From Vallitalea maricola (GTDB taxonomy: Bacteria > Bacillota > Clostridia > Lachnospirales > Vallitaleaceae): a stretch of DNA of 64,000 nt. The stretch is from positions 57,415-121,414 of the forward strand of contig NZ_BTPU01000002.1 in assembly GCF_036985595.1 (NCBI RefSeq), written 5' to 3'. The translations under genes were made by a program, and so were the position numbers. Shown one piece after another: positions 25,042-35,354 of this stretch (position 1 is the stretch's first letter; every line of letters begins with the position of its first letter). The notes beneath the pieces were generated by a model. That model was not told the origin of the DNA. It was given only the letters and a program-made list of their open reading frames with translations, and searched no databases.

Positions 25042-28000
25042 ATGAAGAAAAATTTTAAAGGGAAAATTGGGTTGTTTTTGGCTATTATGTTTGTTGCATT
25101 TATATTGTCTCCAAAGTCTTCACTAGCTAATACTGAAGGAGATAATACTAACCCGTGCATTATTTATTTAAAAGGTGTCGAATTGAATTTAGATGAAGTT
25201 GAAAGAGAAAAAAGCTCTTTAGTTGAAGAGTCTGGTCTATATATTATTTCTTTTGAAGGACCAATTGAAGATTATATGAAAAAAGATATAACAAAATTAG
25301 GTGCAGAACTTATTGAATATATCCCGGATTTTGCATTTTTATCAAGAATAAAATCTAATACACTTTCTGATGTTTCACTACTTCCTTACGTAAATAATAT
25401 TGTAAGTTACGAGCCTGAATATAAGATAAATCCTGTCCTAAAAAATAATAAAAGAACAAACAGATCAATTACTCCAGAAGAATTAACTGAAGAAGAAATA
25501 ACTGTTAAAATATTTACATTTGACGATTCCTCTATTCTAGATGGTTATATAAAAGAATTTGGCGGTACTAAAATAGATTCTACTGAAAAAGATGTAATCG
25601 TTAAATTGAATCCAAGTAATGTTGAGAGATTTGCAAGCCTTGATTCAGTTAAATATATAGAGCCAGTTGTTGAATTTGAATTATTCAATGATAAAGCTAG
25701 AGATTTTATGGGTGTAAATAGCATTAATAGTCTAGGTCACAATGGAGCTGGACAAGTTGTTGCAGTTTGTGATACTGGTATTGATACTGGTGTTAATAAT
25801 AGTGGTATGCATTCAGATTTCCAAGGCAGGATTGATAGTATATTCCCATTGGGTAGATCTACAGCTGATGATGTACATGGTCATGGTACTCATGTTGCCG
25901 GTTCAGTTCTAGGTGATGGTACTAGATCCAATGGCCAAATTAAAGGTATTGCTCCACAAGCTCATCTTGTATTTCAATCTGTATTAGATTCTAATGGTGG
26001 ATTAGGCGGTCTTCCAAATGATTTGAATGACTTATTCCAACAAGCAGAAAATGCTGGTGCTCATATTCATACAAATTCTTGGGGAGCTGCAGTAGGTGGA
26101 CAATATACTGGAAGTTCACAAGATGTTGATGAATATGTATGGAATAATAAAGATATGATTATTCTTTTCGCTGCTGGAAATGAAGGCGATGGATATAATG
26201 GAACAGCTTATAATTCAATTGGTTCTCCTGGTACAGCTAAAAACTGTATTACTGTAGGTGCAACTGAAAACAATCGTCCTAACATGCCTAACACTAAGTG
26301 GGGTAATATAGGCGATAATCCAAATGAGATTGCTCCATTCTCTAGTCGTGGTAATTGTGATGATGGAAGAGTAAAACCTGATATAGTAGCTCCAGGTACA
26401 TGGATTCTTTCTACTAAATCATCTGTAGCTCCTACAAGTAATTTCTGGGCAGACTATAATAATTACTATGCTTATATGGGTGGTACTTCAATGTCTACTC
26501 CATTAACTGCTGGAGCAGTTGCAGCAGCACGTGGATATATGCAGGATGTTTGGAATCATACACCAAGTGCAGCATTAATGAAAGCTGCAATTATCAATGG
26601 TGGTACTGATTTAGGTTTTGGTTTCCCAAGTAGAGATCAAGGATGGGGACGTGTTAACTTAGCTGATTCATTGAAGAACAAGGAATATGAATATTCTGAT
26701 GAAGCTTATAATCTAGCAACAGGTGCTACACAAAACTTTACTTACACTATTGAATCAACTAGTACTCCTTTAACTATATCTCTAGTATGGTCAGATTATC
26801 CTGGTTCAACAGCTGCATCTAAAGCATTAGTTAATGACCTGGATATAAAAGTTACTTCTCCTTCAGGTACAGTGTATTATGGTAACGATTTTACTCAACC
26901 ATATAATAGTAGTTATGATAGATTGAATAATGTTGAAAATATTTATATTGATTCACCAGAAACAGGTAATTATTCAGTTGAAGTAAAAGGCTACAATGTA
27001 CCACAAGGACCTCAATCTTTTGCATTATTTGCTTCTGCTGATTTTGGTACTGCAGTAGTTGATGACGTAGCGCCAACATGTAATATATCTTCTCCAAATA
27101 ATGGTGATACAGTTAATGGTATGTTAGCTATTGACGCTGATGCATTGGATAATGTAGCAGTGAGTAAAGTTGAATTCTATGTAAATAATAATAAAATAGG
27201 TGAAGATACTACATCACCTTACAGTTTTAATTGGAATACAAACACTGTAAATAACGGTAATTATAATCTAAAAGCAAAAGCAATAGACACATCCAATAAT
27301 GAAGCAACATCTAATGAAATTACAGTTACAGTTGATAATGTTATTGACAATACACCTCCAACATGTAATATAACTTCACCTGCTAATGGTGATGATGTTA
27401 ATGGAACAATTAATATTACTGCTAATGCCGGGGATAATATAGCAGTTAATAAAGTAGAATTCTATGTTGATAATAATAAAATAGGTGAAGATACTACATC
27501 ACCTTATAGTTTTCAATGGGATACAACTACAGTAAGTAACGCATCTCATACCTTAAAAGTAAAAGCAATAGACACATCAGATAATGAAGGTCTATCTAAT
27601 GAGATAACTGTTGCTGTAGACAATGCTCCAACTGTGGAATATAAAACTGAAACTTTCACTGGTAGTGCAAGTATATTTAATAGTCCACAAATTGATATTG
27701 ATGTAACTGCAAATGGTACAATAGATTTACAATTATCAGGTAGCTCATCATCACTAAAAATGAGACTATATGATCCTAGTGGCACTTTGCTAGCTACTAA
27801 TAGTTCAAGCATATCATATGATGCAAGTGAAACTGGAACATATTCAATTGTAGTCTCAATATTCAGCTTTTATGATACAGGTTTTACCTTGATAGCAACT
27901 TATCCTGTTGTTTCTACTCAAGATGAAGCTCCAGATACAATTGAAGAGTCATCAGACACTGTGGAACCTAGAGATGTTATTGTTGATGGAGATATCATTA

Positions 28001-28239
28001 GTGATATTATGACTATTGATACTCATGTTGATAAGAACAAAGCTATAAAATTTATTGAATTATATGTTGATGAAAATAAAGTAATGGAATTCACTGAAAT
28101 ACCAGAAGTTATTGAATGGGATACTACTACAGTAGATAATGGTAATCATGATATTCAAATTAAGATTACTGATGAATGGGGTAATGTTATTACTTCTACT
28201 CCATTGAATATTGTTGTAGAAAATGATATGAGTGAATAG
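25042..28239 (+). CDS. Secreted subtilisin-like (S8) protease with Ig-like repeats
   Basis: About 1065 residues. A signal peptide (about 1-30, ending S-L-A-N) is followed by a propeptide-like region (to about 215) and the S8 domain with catalytic D244 (C-D-T-G-I-D), H281 (H-G-T-H-V-A-G), oxyanion N380 (A-A-G-N-E) and S483 (G-T-S-M-S-T-P). A beta-sandwich domain (about 555-675) as in KP-43-like proteases follows, then two Ig-like modules of about 90 residues, a PPC-like beta domain and a third Ig-like module. The ATG at 25042 is chosen because AGGAGG lies just before it. No sortase, SLH or transmembrane anchor is seen, so the enzyme is probably released. It likely digests extracellular protein for nutrition. 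Confidence 0.93.
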   Translation: MKKNFKGKIGLFLAIMFVAFILSPKSSLANTEGDNTNPCIIYLKGVELNLDEVEREKSSLVEESGLYIISFEGPIEDYMKKDITKLGAELIEYIPDFAFLSRIKSNTLSDVSLLPYVNNIVSYEPEYKINPVLKNNKRTNRSITPEELTEEEITVKIFTFDDSSILDGYIKEFGGTKIDSTEKDVIVKLNPSNVERFASLDSVKYIEPVVEFELFNDKARDFMGVNSINSLGHNGAGQVVAVCDTGIDTGVNNSGMHSDFQGRIDSIFPLGRSTADDVHGHGTHVAGSVLGDGTRSNGQIKGIAPQAHLVFQSVLDSNGGLGGLPNDLNDLFQQAENAGAHIHTNSWGAAVGGQYTGSSQDVDEYVWNNKDMIILFAAGNEGDGYNGTAYNSIGSPGTAKNCITVGATENNRPNMPNTKWGNIGDNPNEIAPFSSRGNCDDGRVKPDIVAPGTWILSTKSSVAPTSNFWADYNNYYAYMGGTSMSTPLTAGAVAAARGYMQDVWNHTPSAALMKAAIINGGTDLGFGFPSRDQGWGRVNLADSLKNKEYEYSDEAYNLATGATQNFTYTIESTSTPLTISLVWSDYPGSTAASKALVNDLDIKVTSPSGTVYYGNDFTQPYNSSYDRLNNVENIYIDSPETGNYSVEVKGYNVPQGPQSFALFASADFGTAVVDDVAPTCNISSPNNGDTVNGMLAIDADALDNVAVSKVEFYVNNNKIGEDTTSPYSFNWNTNTVNNGNYNLKAKAIDTSNNEATSNEITVTVDNVIDNTPPTCNITSPANGDDVNGTINITANAGDNIAVNKVEFYVDNNKIGEDTTSPYSFQWDTTTVSNASHTLKVKAIDTSDNEGLSNEITVAVDNAPTVEYKTETFTGSASIFNSPQIDIDVTANGTIDLQLSGSSSSLKMRLYDPSGTLLATNSSSISYDASETGTYSIVVSIFSFYDTGFTLIATYPVVSTQDEAPDTIEESSDTVEPRDVIVDGDIISDIMTIDTHVDKNKAIKFIELYVDENKVMEFTEIPEVIEWDTTTVDNGNHDIQIKITDEWGNVITSTPLNIVVENDMSE

Positions 28240-28339
28240 ATAATAGGTTAATGGTAAAACTAAATATATAATCTATGTTCAGTAATAATTAATAATCATA
28301 GTACATAATTATGATTGTTAAGTAAGATAATCACCCTAA

Positions 28340-28388
28340 ACAAGTTAGCACAGTAAAGATACACTGTGTTAACTTGTTCTTTTTATTA
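28340..28388 (+). terminator. Terminator of the subtilase gene
   Basis: ACAAGTTAGCACAGT (28340-28354) pairs with ACTGTGTTAACTTGT (28363-28377) over 15 bases with one wobble, followed by a T-rich tail. Confidence 0.88.
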
Positions 28389-28557
28389 CTAATCTATATA
28401 AAATATTAAAAAATCCAGTTAGCATGTAAGTCACATTGAAATAATAAGATATCTAGATTATAATTTATCTTATAGTACTAAGACAAGGCAACCTCTTTTC
28501 TTGTCTTATAGGAAAGTCCTTGAATATAGTATATGAAATAGAAGGTAAGGTGCTAAT

Positions 28558-29715
28558 ATGATAATAATTAGAAAAATAGGTTACTATTTGATAGATTTAC
28601 TTGCTGTGATAATATTTTATTTTGCGTTTATATACGAAGGAGCTAAGGACAATAGATATATGTTATTACTAACATTATTCATAGTTTATGTCATATTGTC
28701 TATTATTAAAAATAGCTTTAAAGAACATTCAAAAATAATACTGGTCATATTATGTTTAAAGATATTTTTGTTGTTGTTTATAGAAATCAATTCAAAGTTT
28801 GCAATAAATTATTTTATACATGCTGTTTATTTATTAATAATAATCGAATCAACCTCATTGCTTAGTTTCAAAAGTAGTTTGATAATTAATTCCTTGGCAT
28901 TTATTATATCGTTGTACAAATTTCTTAATCTTATATCCTTTAACAATAGTATTTCTAATATATCTCAGATGTTTCTTTTCGTTCTCATTAATTCTTTGGT
29001 AATTATTATATTGGGGTTCGCTAAGTATCATCAAGAAGAAAAAAGCAAGATTGATAATATATATAAGGAATTATTGAATGCTCATTATAAATTAAAAGAC
29101 TATGCTCAGAAGATTAAGGAACTTACAACAACACAAGAAAGAAATAGGATAGCTAGAGATCTGCACGATACACTTGGACATAATATGACAGGGCTTATTA
29201 TGCAACTGGAAATGACAAGTTCAATGATGGATAAAGATATAGATGAGGCAAAAGTTCTTATGGAAGAATCCAAGATAACTGCAAGGGAAAGCTTGAAGAA
29301 AGTTAGAGAGATTGTAGAAACTTTTAAAGATGAAAGTAGAATGTATACTGATATAGGTGCTATCAAGGAACTTATTGATGAGTTTTCCAGCAAGACAGGT
29401 GTCAATATTAGTTTTGAAGTTAAAGGAGAGAAAATGGCTTTATCGCCAGATGTTTATATAACATTGTATCGAGTTATACAGGAATCAATGACCAATGCTG
29501 TCAGGCATGGAAAAGCTGATGAAATAAATATTGTTATTAAATATGAGAAAGATGTTATTAGATTTTCTATAATTGATAATGGTGTTGGATGTGATGATGT
29601 TTGTGAGGGGTATGGATTAAAGGGGATGAGAGAAAGAGTGGGTTTATTAGGAGGATTTATTGAGTATAGAAATGAATGTGGATTTGAAGTTATGGGGGAA
29701 ATTAATAGAGGGTAG
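28558..29715 (+). CDS. NarL-type sensor histidine kinase
   Basis: A 385-residue membrane kinase. Five or six hydrophobic segments fill residues 1-160, with no large extracellular domain, so the signal is probably sensed in or at the membrane. The HisKA_3 motif R-N-R-I-A-R-D-L-H-D has phosphoacceptor H203. The HATPase domain shows N-A-V-R-H-G-K, D-N-G-V-G and Y-G-L-K-G-M-R-E-R. Its partner response regulator follows, separated by palindrome B2. Short inverted repeats (AAGACAAG/CTTGTCTT at 28480-28507) precede the gene. The lipoprotein and ABC-2 exporter downstream are likely regulated by the pair. Confidence 0.9.
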   Translation: MIIIRKIGYYLIDLLAVIIFYFAFIYEGAKDNRYMLLLTLFIVYVILSIIKNSFKEHSKIILVILCLKIFLLLFIEINSKFAINYFIHAVYLLIIIESTSLLSFKSSLIINSLAFIISLYKFLNLISFNNSISNISQMFLFVLINSLVIIILGFAKYHQEEKSKIDNIYKELLNAHYKLKDYAQKIKELTTTQERNRIARDLHDTLGHNMTGLIMQLEMTSSMMDKDIDEAKVLMEESKITARESLKKVREIVETFKDESRMYTDIGAIKELIDEFSSKTGVNISFEVKGEKMALSPDVYITLYRVIQESMTNAVRHGKADEINIVIKYEKDVIRFSIIDNGVGCDDVCEGYGLKGMRERVGLLGGFIEYRNECGFEVMGEINRG

Positions 29716-29749
29716 GTTTTAATTAAGGGGACTAACGGGAGTAAGCGTA

Positions 29750-29819
29750 GTGATAAATAGTAAGTTTTACTTGCCTTACTCCTGAAGGAACGGTCTTCGT
29801 AAAACTTACTATTTATCAC
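29750..29819. repeat. Long palindromic element B2
   Basis: A 21-base arm (29750-29770) is perfectly complementary to 29799-29819. The 28-base loop holds TCC-TGAA-GGA. Sequence just before the arm (GGAGTAAG, 29739-29746) can alternatively pair with CTTACTCC in the loop, giving two mutually exclusive folds. It lies between the kinase and regulator genes. No T tract follows. Confidence 0.6.
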
Positions 29820-29939
29820 AATGCGGTGTACGTATTGGTTAGTGATTAGGTCATCTTGGGTGAGATTAAGATAACGTAATTTATATATGGTTGTAAAATT
29901 AGATTGATATTTAGGTGATTAAATTTGAAAGGGATGTGG

Positions 29940-30590
29940 ATGATGATAAGAGTATTGTTGGTGGATGATCAGGATATTTTGTTACAGGGGTTGACTATGA
30001 TTTTGGGAAAAGAGGAAGATATTGAAGTAGTAGGGGGAGTAAAAAACGGAGAGGAAGCTGTAAATAGATGTAAGTTAGATAATATTGATGTGGTATTGAT
30101 GGATATTAGAATGCCTGTTATGAATGGAGTAGAGGCTACAAGAGCCATAAAAGAACATGATGGGAACATTAAGATTATTGTTTTGACAACTTTTAATGAT
30201 GATGAGTATATATTTGATTCTCTGAAATATGGGGCATCAGGCTATTTGTTGAAAGATGCTATGCCAAAAGAAATATCTGAGGCAATTAGATGTGTATATA
30301 ATGGGGGAACATTGATAAATCCATCTGTTGCAACTAAAGTTATGGATAGATTCAAAGAAATAAGTAACAATGAACAGGAATATGAAACTGTACAGGAGGT
30401 AAATACTTTAACATCAAGAGAAAAAGATATCTGTAGTCTATTGGCAAAAGGAAAGAATAATAAAGAGATATCTGAAGAATTATTCTTGAGTCAAGGGACT
30501 GTTAAAAATCATATAACTAGTATATTGGGAAAACTTGATCTCAGGGATCGTACTCAATTGGCTATTTTTGCTATTAAGAATAAGCTATAG
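29940..30590 (+). CDS. NarL/FixJ family response regulator
   Basis: About 217 residues. The receiver domain has the acidic pair in L-V-D-D-Q, phospho-Asp D55 (V-L-M-D-I-R-M-P) and the K of L-L-K-D-A. The C-terminal LuxR-type helix-turn-helix (about 150-215) has L-T-S-R-E-K-D-I-C and N-K-E-I-S-E-E-L-F-L-S-Q-G-T-V-K-N-H. Several starts are possible (TTG 29925, ATG 29934, 29940, 29943); 29940 is spaced suitably after AAGGGA. It pairs with the kinase upstream and lies 150 bases before the lipoprotein-ABC genes. Confidence 0.92.
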   Translation: MMIRVLLVDDQDILLQGLTMILGKEEDIEVVGGVKNGEEAVNRCKLDNIDVVLMDIRMPVMNGVEATRAIKEHDGNIKIIVLTTFNDDEYIFDSLKYGASGYLLKDAMPKEISEAIRCVYNGGTLINPSVATKVMDRFKEISNNEQEYETVQEVNTLTSREKDICSLLAKGKNNKEISEELFLSQGTVKNHITSILGKLDLRDRTQLAIFAIKNKL

Positions 30591-30740
30591 TTGTACTAAA
30601 TAAGTTTTTTAAAATCTGAAATATTATAAATGTGCAAAAAGTCATGGATATAATGTGACAATAGATACATGGAATATTATTGGTGATGGTGTATATTAGT
30701 TGTATAGTAATTAACTAAATAGCTAAATGAGGTGTATAAA

Positions 30741-31685
30741 ATGAAAAAGATGATTAGTGTAATAATGATGACGGTTATTGTAGTAGCAATGTTGACTGCA
30801 TGTTCAACTAAAGCACTTGTAGATTATAATAATGCAGTAGTAAAAACGGATTCTGAAAAGATGGGTAAAGAATCTATGGAAATAAAGATAGATGTAGATT
30901 ATAATACAGAAGGTTTATCATTAGAAAAAGTTACACAACTGAATCATTATAAGGAAATGATGTTTAATATTACTAATCAGTACGATATGACCAGGGAGAA
31001 GATTGCAACAGATATTTATATGAATTTTGGTGGAATAGGCATGGATTCTTATTTTTATAAAGATAGGGATAAGGAGTATATACAAATTCCGGTACTCAAG
31101 AAATATGTTAAGCTGGATGAAAAGAAGTTAACTACTAACAAATATGATAAGATATTTGCTAATGTATCAGATAAATGGCTAGAACTATTGGGAGAAGAAA
31201 ATGTACTAAAAGGTGAAAATACAATTATTGATACAAGAGATGGGCAGGTAAAAGCAAAAGAAGTATCAATAAAGATTAGTGCTGAACAATTAAAAGATTT
31301 AAGTGAAGAGATATTTAAAAGTATAAAAGAAGGTAAAATTATTGAAGATTTTATTTTCATAACAGAAAATAGAGATAACCAAGATGATATTGATAAAAAA
31401 GAGATTATGAAAAGAATAGATGAAATTTTAGAAAGAGTGGTATTTGATAATTTTGAAGCCAAAGCTTATATTGATTTTGACGGATATCTTATAAGAGAAA
31501 AAATGACAATAGAAATGAGTATGGATGATCAGGAAAAAGGAGAACCAATGTCAATTAAAGTCTCTATTGATAAAACTAATTGGGATATAGGAAAAAAACA
31601 GGAGATTAATATTCCTAAGTTCAACGATGAAGATATTATTGAATTGGATGAGTTGAAGAATATAGATAATATAATAGGTTTATAA
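30741..31685 (+). CDS. Lipoprotein of unknown function (LppX-like size)
   Basis: About 314 residues. The signal peptide ends in lipobox L-T-A-C, so the mature protein is membrane-anchored outside. The rest is a lysine- and glutamate-rich beta-strand pattern of alternating residues (for example M-E-I-K-I-D-V-D-Y and later F-E-A-K-A-Y-I-D-F-D-G-Y), as in lipoproteins that carry lipophilic ligands, but no family is recognised. The ATG at 30741 follows TGAGGTG; the GTG at 30732 overlaps that site. It lies 58 bases before the ABC genes and could be an accessory or immunity lipoprotein of that exporter. Confidence 0.75.
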   Translation: MKKMISVIMMTVIVVAMLTACSTKALVDYNNAVVKTDSEKMGKESMEIKIDVDYNTEGLSLEKVTQLNHYKEMMFNITNQYDMTREKIATDIYMNFGGIGMDSYFYKDRDKEYIQIPVLKKYVKLDEKKLTTNKYDKIFANVSDKWLELLGEENVLKGENTIIDTRDGQVKAKEVSIKISAEQLKDLSEEIFKSIKEGKIIEDFIFITENRDNQDDIDKKEIMKRIDEILERVVFDNFEAKAYIDFDGYLIREKMTIEMSMDDQEKGEPMSIKVSIDKTNWDIGKKQEINIPKFNDEDIIELDELKNIDNIIGL

Positions 31686-31743
31686 ACCAAAGGGTAACCA
31701 AATGTATAATGATATAGAATCATAGGAATGGAGGCATATTAAT

Positions 31744-32679
31744 ATGCAATTACTTAATGTATCACATCTTAAAAAATATTTTAAAGACATAAAAGCGGTA
31801 GATGATATTTCATTTACTATAGAAAAAGGTGAAATATTAGGATTACTTGGACCTAATGGAGCAGGAAAATCAACAACTATCTCCATGCTTTCAACATTGA
31901 TAAAACCTGATGATGGTGTCATAACATACAAAGGTAAAGATATAGTAAAAAGTCCACAAGCCATTCAAGGAAGTCTAGGTTATGTGCCTCAAGAAATAGC
32001 TCTTTATCCAAACCTTACAGGTAGGGAGAATCTTGAGTTCTGGGGAAGAGCTTATGGATTGAAAGGTAAGAAACTGAACAAGCAGATGAAGAAAGTCTCT
32101 GGAATTATTGGTATAACAGATAGATTGAAAGATAAAGTAAGTCAATATTCTGGTGGAATGCAGAGAAGACTTAACATTGGAGCAGCTCTTTTGCATGAAC
32201 CTGAATTAATCATCATGGACGAACCAACTGTAGGTATAGACCCACAATCAAGAAAACATATTCTTGATACTGTTCTAGAGCTTAATAAAGAGGGAATGAC
32301 AGTAATATACACAAGTCATTATATGGAAGAAGTAGAGTATATCTGTAACAAAGTATGTATTATGGATAATGGTAAAATTATTGCCAATGGTACCAAGAAA
32401 GATTTGGTCAATCTAATTGATGATAAAAAAAGAATTCTTATAAAAGTGGATAATGTCAATGATGTATTATTAAAGGATATAGGTAATATTCAAGAAGTAA
32501 CAGATGTCAGCAGTGAAGAAAATACAGTTATTGTTACTGTCAGTAATGGGAAAGCAACATTTAAAAGAATTATTGAAGTGTTGAATAATACAGAAATTGG
32601 TATCCGTTCTATTGATATTAATGAACCTAACTTAGAGACTGTATTTTTACACTTGACAGGTAAGGCACTTAGAGATTAG
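31744..32679 (+). CDS. ABC-2 exporter ATP-binding protein
   Basis: A 311-residue ATPase with Walker A G-P-N-G-A-G-K-S-T, Q-loop Y-V-P-Q-E, signature Y-S-G-G-M-Q-R-R, Walker B L-I-I-M-D-E-P and the switch His in Y-T-S-H-Y. The C-terminal DrrA-like extension (about 220-311) is typical of DrrA/NatA-type exporters of drugs, lipids or Na+. GGAGG lies before the ATG. It is followed by two permease genes and preceded by the lipoprotein. Confidence 0.93.
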   Translation: MQLLNVSHLKKYFKDIKAVDDISFTIEKGEILGLLGPNGAGKSTTISMLSTLIKPDDGVITYKGKDIVKSPQAIQGSLGYVPQEIALYPNLTGRENLEFWGRAYGLKGKKLNKQMKKVSGIIGITDRLKDKVSQYSGGMQRRLNIGAALLHEPELIIMDEPTVGIDPQSRKHILDTVLELNKEGMTVIYTSHYMEEVEYICNKVCIMDNGKIIANGTKKDLVNLIDDKKRILIKVDNVNDVLLKDIGNIQEVTDVSSEENTVIVTVSNGKATFKRIIEVLNNTEIGIRSIDINEPNLETVFLHLTGKALRD

Positions 32680-32694
32680 AAAGGGTGGGGCTAA

Positions 32695-34035
32695 TTGAAA
32701 CTTAGACATATCATAGTCAAAGATGTAAAAAAGATTATTTACGATAAAAAGTTATTAGCTATTATCCTTTTAATGCCTATTGTACTTATGACTATATTAG
32801 GTTTTTCTCTTAACAATATGTTTGGGGATGGGGGAACTTCTATAGGCAACATTAATGTAGCCATTGTTAAAAATTATGATGCCTTAGAGGATATGGCAAG
32901 ATTTGAAGAAACTGTGAATAAAAGTTTTTTTACTAAAGATTTGGATGAAAAAAGTAGAGAGAGTCTATTATCAATTGTAAAAGATTATAACATAGAAAAT
33001 ATATTTTTTGAGTTTCTTGATTCAGACAACATACAAGAAGTAATGACTTATACTGTACAGGATGAAGAGAAAGCAAGAGAAATGTTAGAATCCAAGGAAG
33101 TGACTGCTGTTGTTATTTTACCAGAAAACTATATTTATAACACTTACATGAATTATGCTTTACCTGTAAGAAATATAGTGGATGTAAAAATTCTTAAACA
33201 TACTGATAATAGCATAAAAGGAAGTATTGTAGAAGCTGTCATTGATGGTTTTATGGGAACAATGAATAATTATTCTCTTGATAAAGAAGTGTTTATCAAT
33301 AAGATTCAGGAATACAGTGATTTGGAGTCGGCATTTGAAGGAATTCCTTATTTGATGGAAGAGTTAACTGAGAATGTTCAGAAGAACCTTGATATTAAAG
33401 ATATAGATGTTGAAGGAAAGAAAAATTTGTCTAGCTTCCAGTATTATGCTGTAGCTATGATGGCTATGTTTATTCTTTATAGTGCCAGCAATGGTGGTAG
33501 ATTGTTATTGGAAGAAAAAGAGAATATAACATATCAGAGAAATAGAGTTGCTGGAGTACCACTTAGTAAGATAATGATAAGTAATTTTTTTATGATATGT
33601 ATAGTTGCTATCTTACAGTCAGTTGTTATGATTCTCTATTCAAGTATCGTGCTGAAAATAAACTGGGGAGATATAGGGCTTGTCTTGTTAAGTATACTAA
33701 GCAGTGGTCTGGCTATTGGTGGTCTGGGAATATTCATATCTGTTATAACATTGATAGTGGGCAATTATAAATTCGCTAATGTATTCGAACTTGGAATAAT
33801 ACAATTTATGGCATTGATAGGTGGTAGTTTCGTACCAATAGAGACTTTACCAAGTTTTATGAACAAGTTATCATATTTTTCTACCAGCGGGGTTGCCATA
33901 AAAATATATACTGGCATAATGAGAAACAACAGCTTGGCTGATATGTGGAATTATTATGCGATATTAATAGGTACTGGAGTAGGGTTTATTATGGTCTCTG
34001 CTATTATGGTTAAGTTACGAAGGGAGGCTATATAA
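32695..34035 (+). CDS. ABC-2 type permease, first subunit
   Basis: A 446-residue YhgE/ABC-2 family membrane protein: one N-terminal hydrophobic segment (about 22-42), a large external domain (about 45-255), then five or six membrane segments (about 258-440). The start is TTG at 32695 after GGGTGGGG. It lies 15 bases after the ATPase gene and abuts the second permease directly (34035/34036), so one heterodimeric exporter is encoded. Confidence 0.88.
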   Translation: MKLRHIIVKDVKKIIYDKKLLAIILLMPIVLMTILGFSLNNMFGDGGTSIGNINVAIVKNYDALEDMARFEETVNKSFFTKDLDEKSRESLLSIVKDYNIENIFFEFLDSDNIQEVMTYTVQDEEKAREMLESKEVTAVVILPENYIYNTYMNYALPVRNIVDVKILKHTDNSIKGSIVEAVIDGFMGTMNNYSLDKEVFINKIQEYSDLESAFEGIPYLMEELTENVQKNLDIKDIDVEGKKNLSSFQYYAVAMMAMFILYSASNGGRLLLEEKENITYQRNRVAGVPLSKIMISNFFMICIVAILQSVVMILYSSIVLKINWGDIGLVLLSILSSGLAIGGLGIFISVITLIVGNYKFANVFELGIIQFMALIGGSFVPIETLPSFMNKLSYFSTSGVAIKIYTGIMRNNSLADMWNYYAILIGTGVGFIMVSAIMVKLRREAI

Positions 34036-35193
34036 ATGTTTGCAGTACTGAAAGTCAAAATTTTAGGATATAAGAATCAGTTACCTCTTCTTCTTAGTTT
34101 TGTTGCTATGATGCTAATATTCACTTATATATTTGGTGCATCTTTTTCCTCAAAAAGTGTTAAGCCAACGGTGTATATTGTGGATAAAGCAGAGAACAAT
34201 GTAAGTGAACTGTTGATAACTAAATTACAAGAGAGTAAAGCTATAAAATTAAAAGAAGCGGGCTATGATGAAGCAGTAGAAAGCGTAGAAAGGTCAAAAG
34301 GGATTGGGGCTATTGTTGTAGAACAAGGTACAGAGGGTATAAAACTATCATTAATGAGTATAAATGAGACCAGAGATACAATGATGTTAAAAAGCTTACT
34401 TTCTGGGATATCAAGTGTATTCCGAAATGATATGAAACTTGCAGATATAACATATAATTTTCTTGATAAGACAGGAATAGCTGTAGAAAAAAATATGATT
34501 CAAAAAGATATTATGAAAGAAATTGGAGAGTTAAGAGATAAGAAGACATTTTATAAAACCAGTTCAGAATTTATTGATACTGATTTGTATGGTTATGATA
34601 ACCTCAAGCAGGCTTTAGCAGGTTTTGCATTGTTCTTTTCAATGTTCTTGGTATTTTTCGGTATAGGCAATATAGTTGATGAGAAAAAGCATTATGTATG
34701 GCAGCGACAGCTGGTATCTCCAATAAAAAATATTTCTATATTATCAGGAAATGTTATTGCAACATTTATAGCTGGTTTTGTCAATATATTGGTTATGGTG
34801 TATGGAGGCAAATACCTGTTTCATATAGATTGGGGAAAAAGCGATATTGGAGTACTTTTACTATTAGGAGCTTTTATATTTACGATTACATGTCTTGGAC
34901 TGTTTATATCTTCATTCTTCAAGACTGGACAGCAATTGTCAGCTATAGTGCCAGTAATTACTGTTAGTACATCAATGCTAGGTGGTTGTATGTGGCCATT
35001 AGAAATAATACAATCAAAAACATTGTTGTTCATTGCTAATCTTACACCGCAAAAATGGGCTTTGGAAGGCATAAAAGACATGATAATGTATGGGCATGGC
35101 ATAGAATCTATAGTCACACCTGTATTAGTATTATTACTGATGGGAATCATATATCTGGCATTGGGTATCAGATTTATTAATGTCAGTAAATAA
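34036..35193 (+). CDS. ABC-2 type permease, second subunit
   Basis: A 385-residue paralogue of the preceding permease with the same plan: an N-terminal membrane segment near 15-35, an external region, then five or six membrane segments from about 190 to the end. It contains the ABC-2 hallmark L-G-G-C-M-W-P-L-E near residue 315, a membrane loop common in NatB-like proteins. The GGGAGG site lies in the end of the previous gene. It ends the two-component/ABC locus; no clear terminator was seen after it. Confidence 0.88.
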   Translation: MFAVLKVKILGYKNQLPLLLSFVAMMLIFTYIFGASFSSKSVKPTVYIVDKAENNVSELLITKLQESKAIKLKEAGYDEAVESVERSKGIGAIVVEQGTEGIKLSLMSINETRDTMMLKSLLSGISSVFRNDMKLADITYNFLDKTGIAVEKNMIQKDIMKEIGELRDKKTFYKTSSEFIDTDLYGYDNLKQALAGFALFFSMFLVFFGIGNIVDEKKHYVWQRQLVSPIKNISILSGNVIATFIAGFVNILVMVYGGKYLFHIDWGKSDIGVLLLLGAFIFTITCLGLFISSFFKTGQQLSAIVPVITVSTSMLGGCMWPLEIIQSKTLLFIANLTPQKWALEGIKDMIMYGHGIESIVTPVLVLLLMGIIYLALGIRFINVSK

Positions 35194-35354
35194 ATATAAT
35201 AGTGCTATGTGGTTTTTGAGATATAAGTACTTTTTCTGACCGACATGCAAGAATTTAACTTTGCCTAACTATTCAAGTTGGTATATAATATACTAAAAAT
35301 AGTTGATTGCAGTTAATATACAATACTGTAGCATAGTGGGCAAAGGAGGATATA

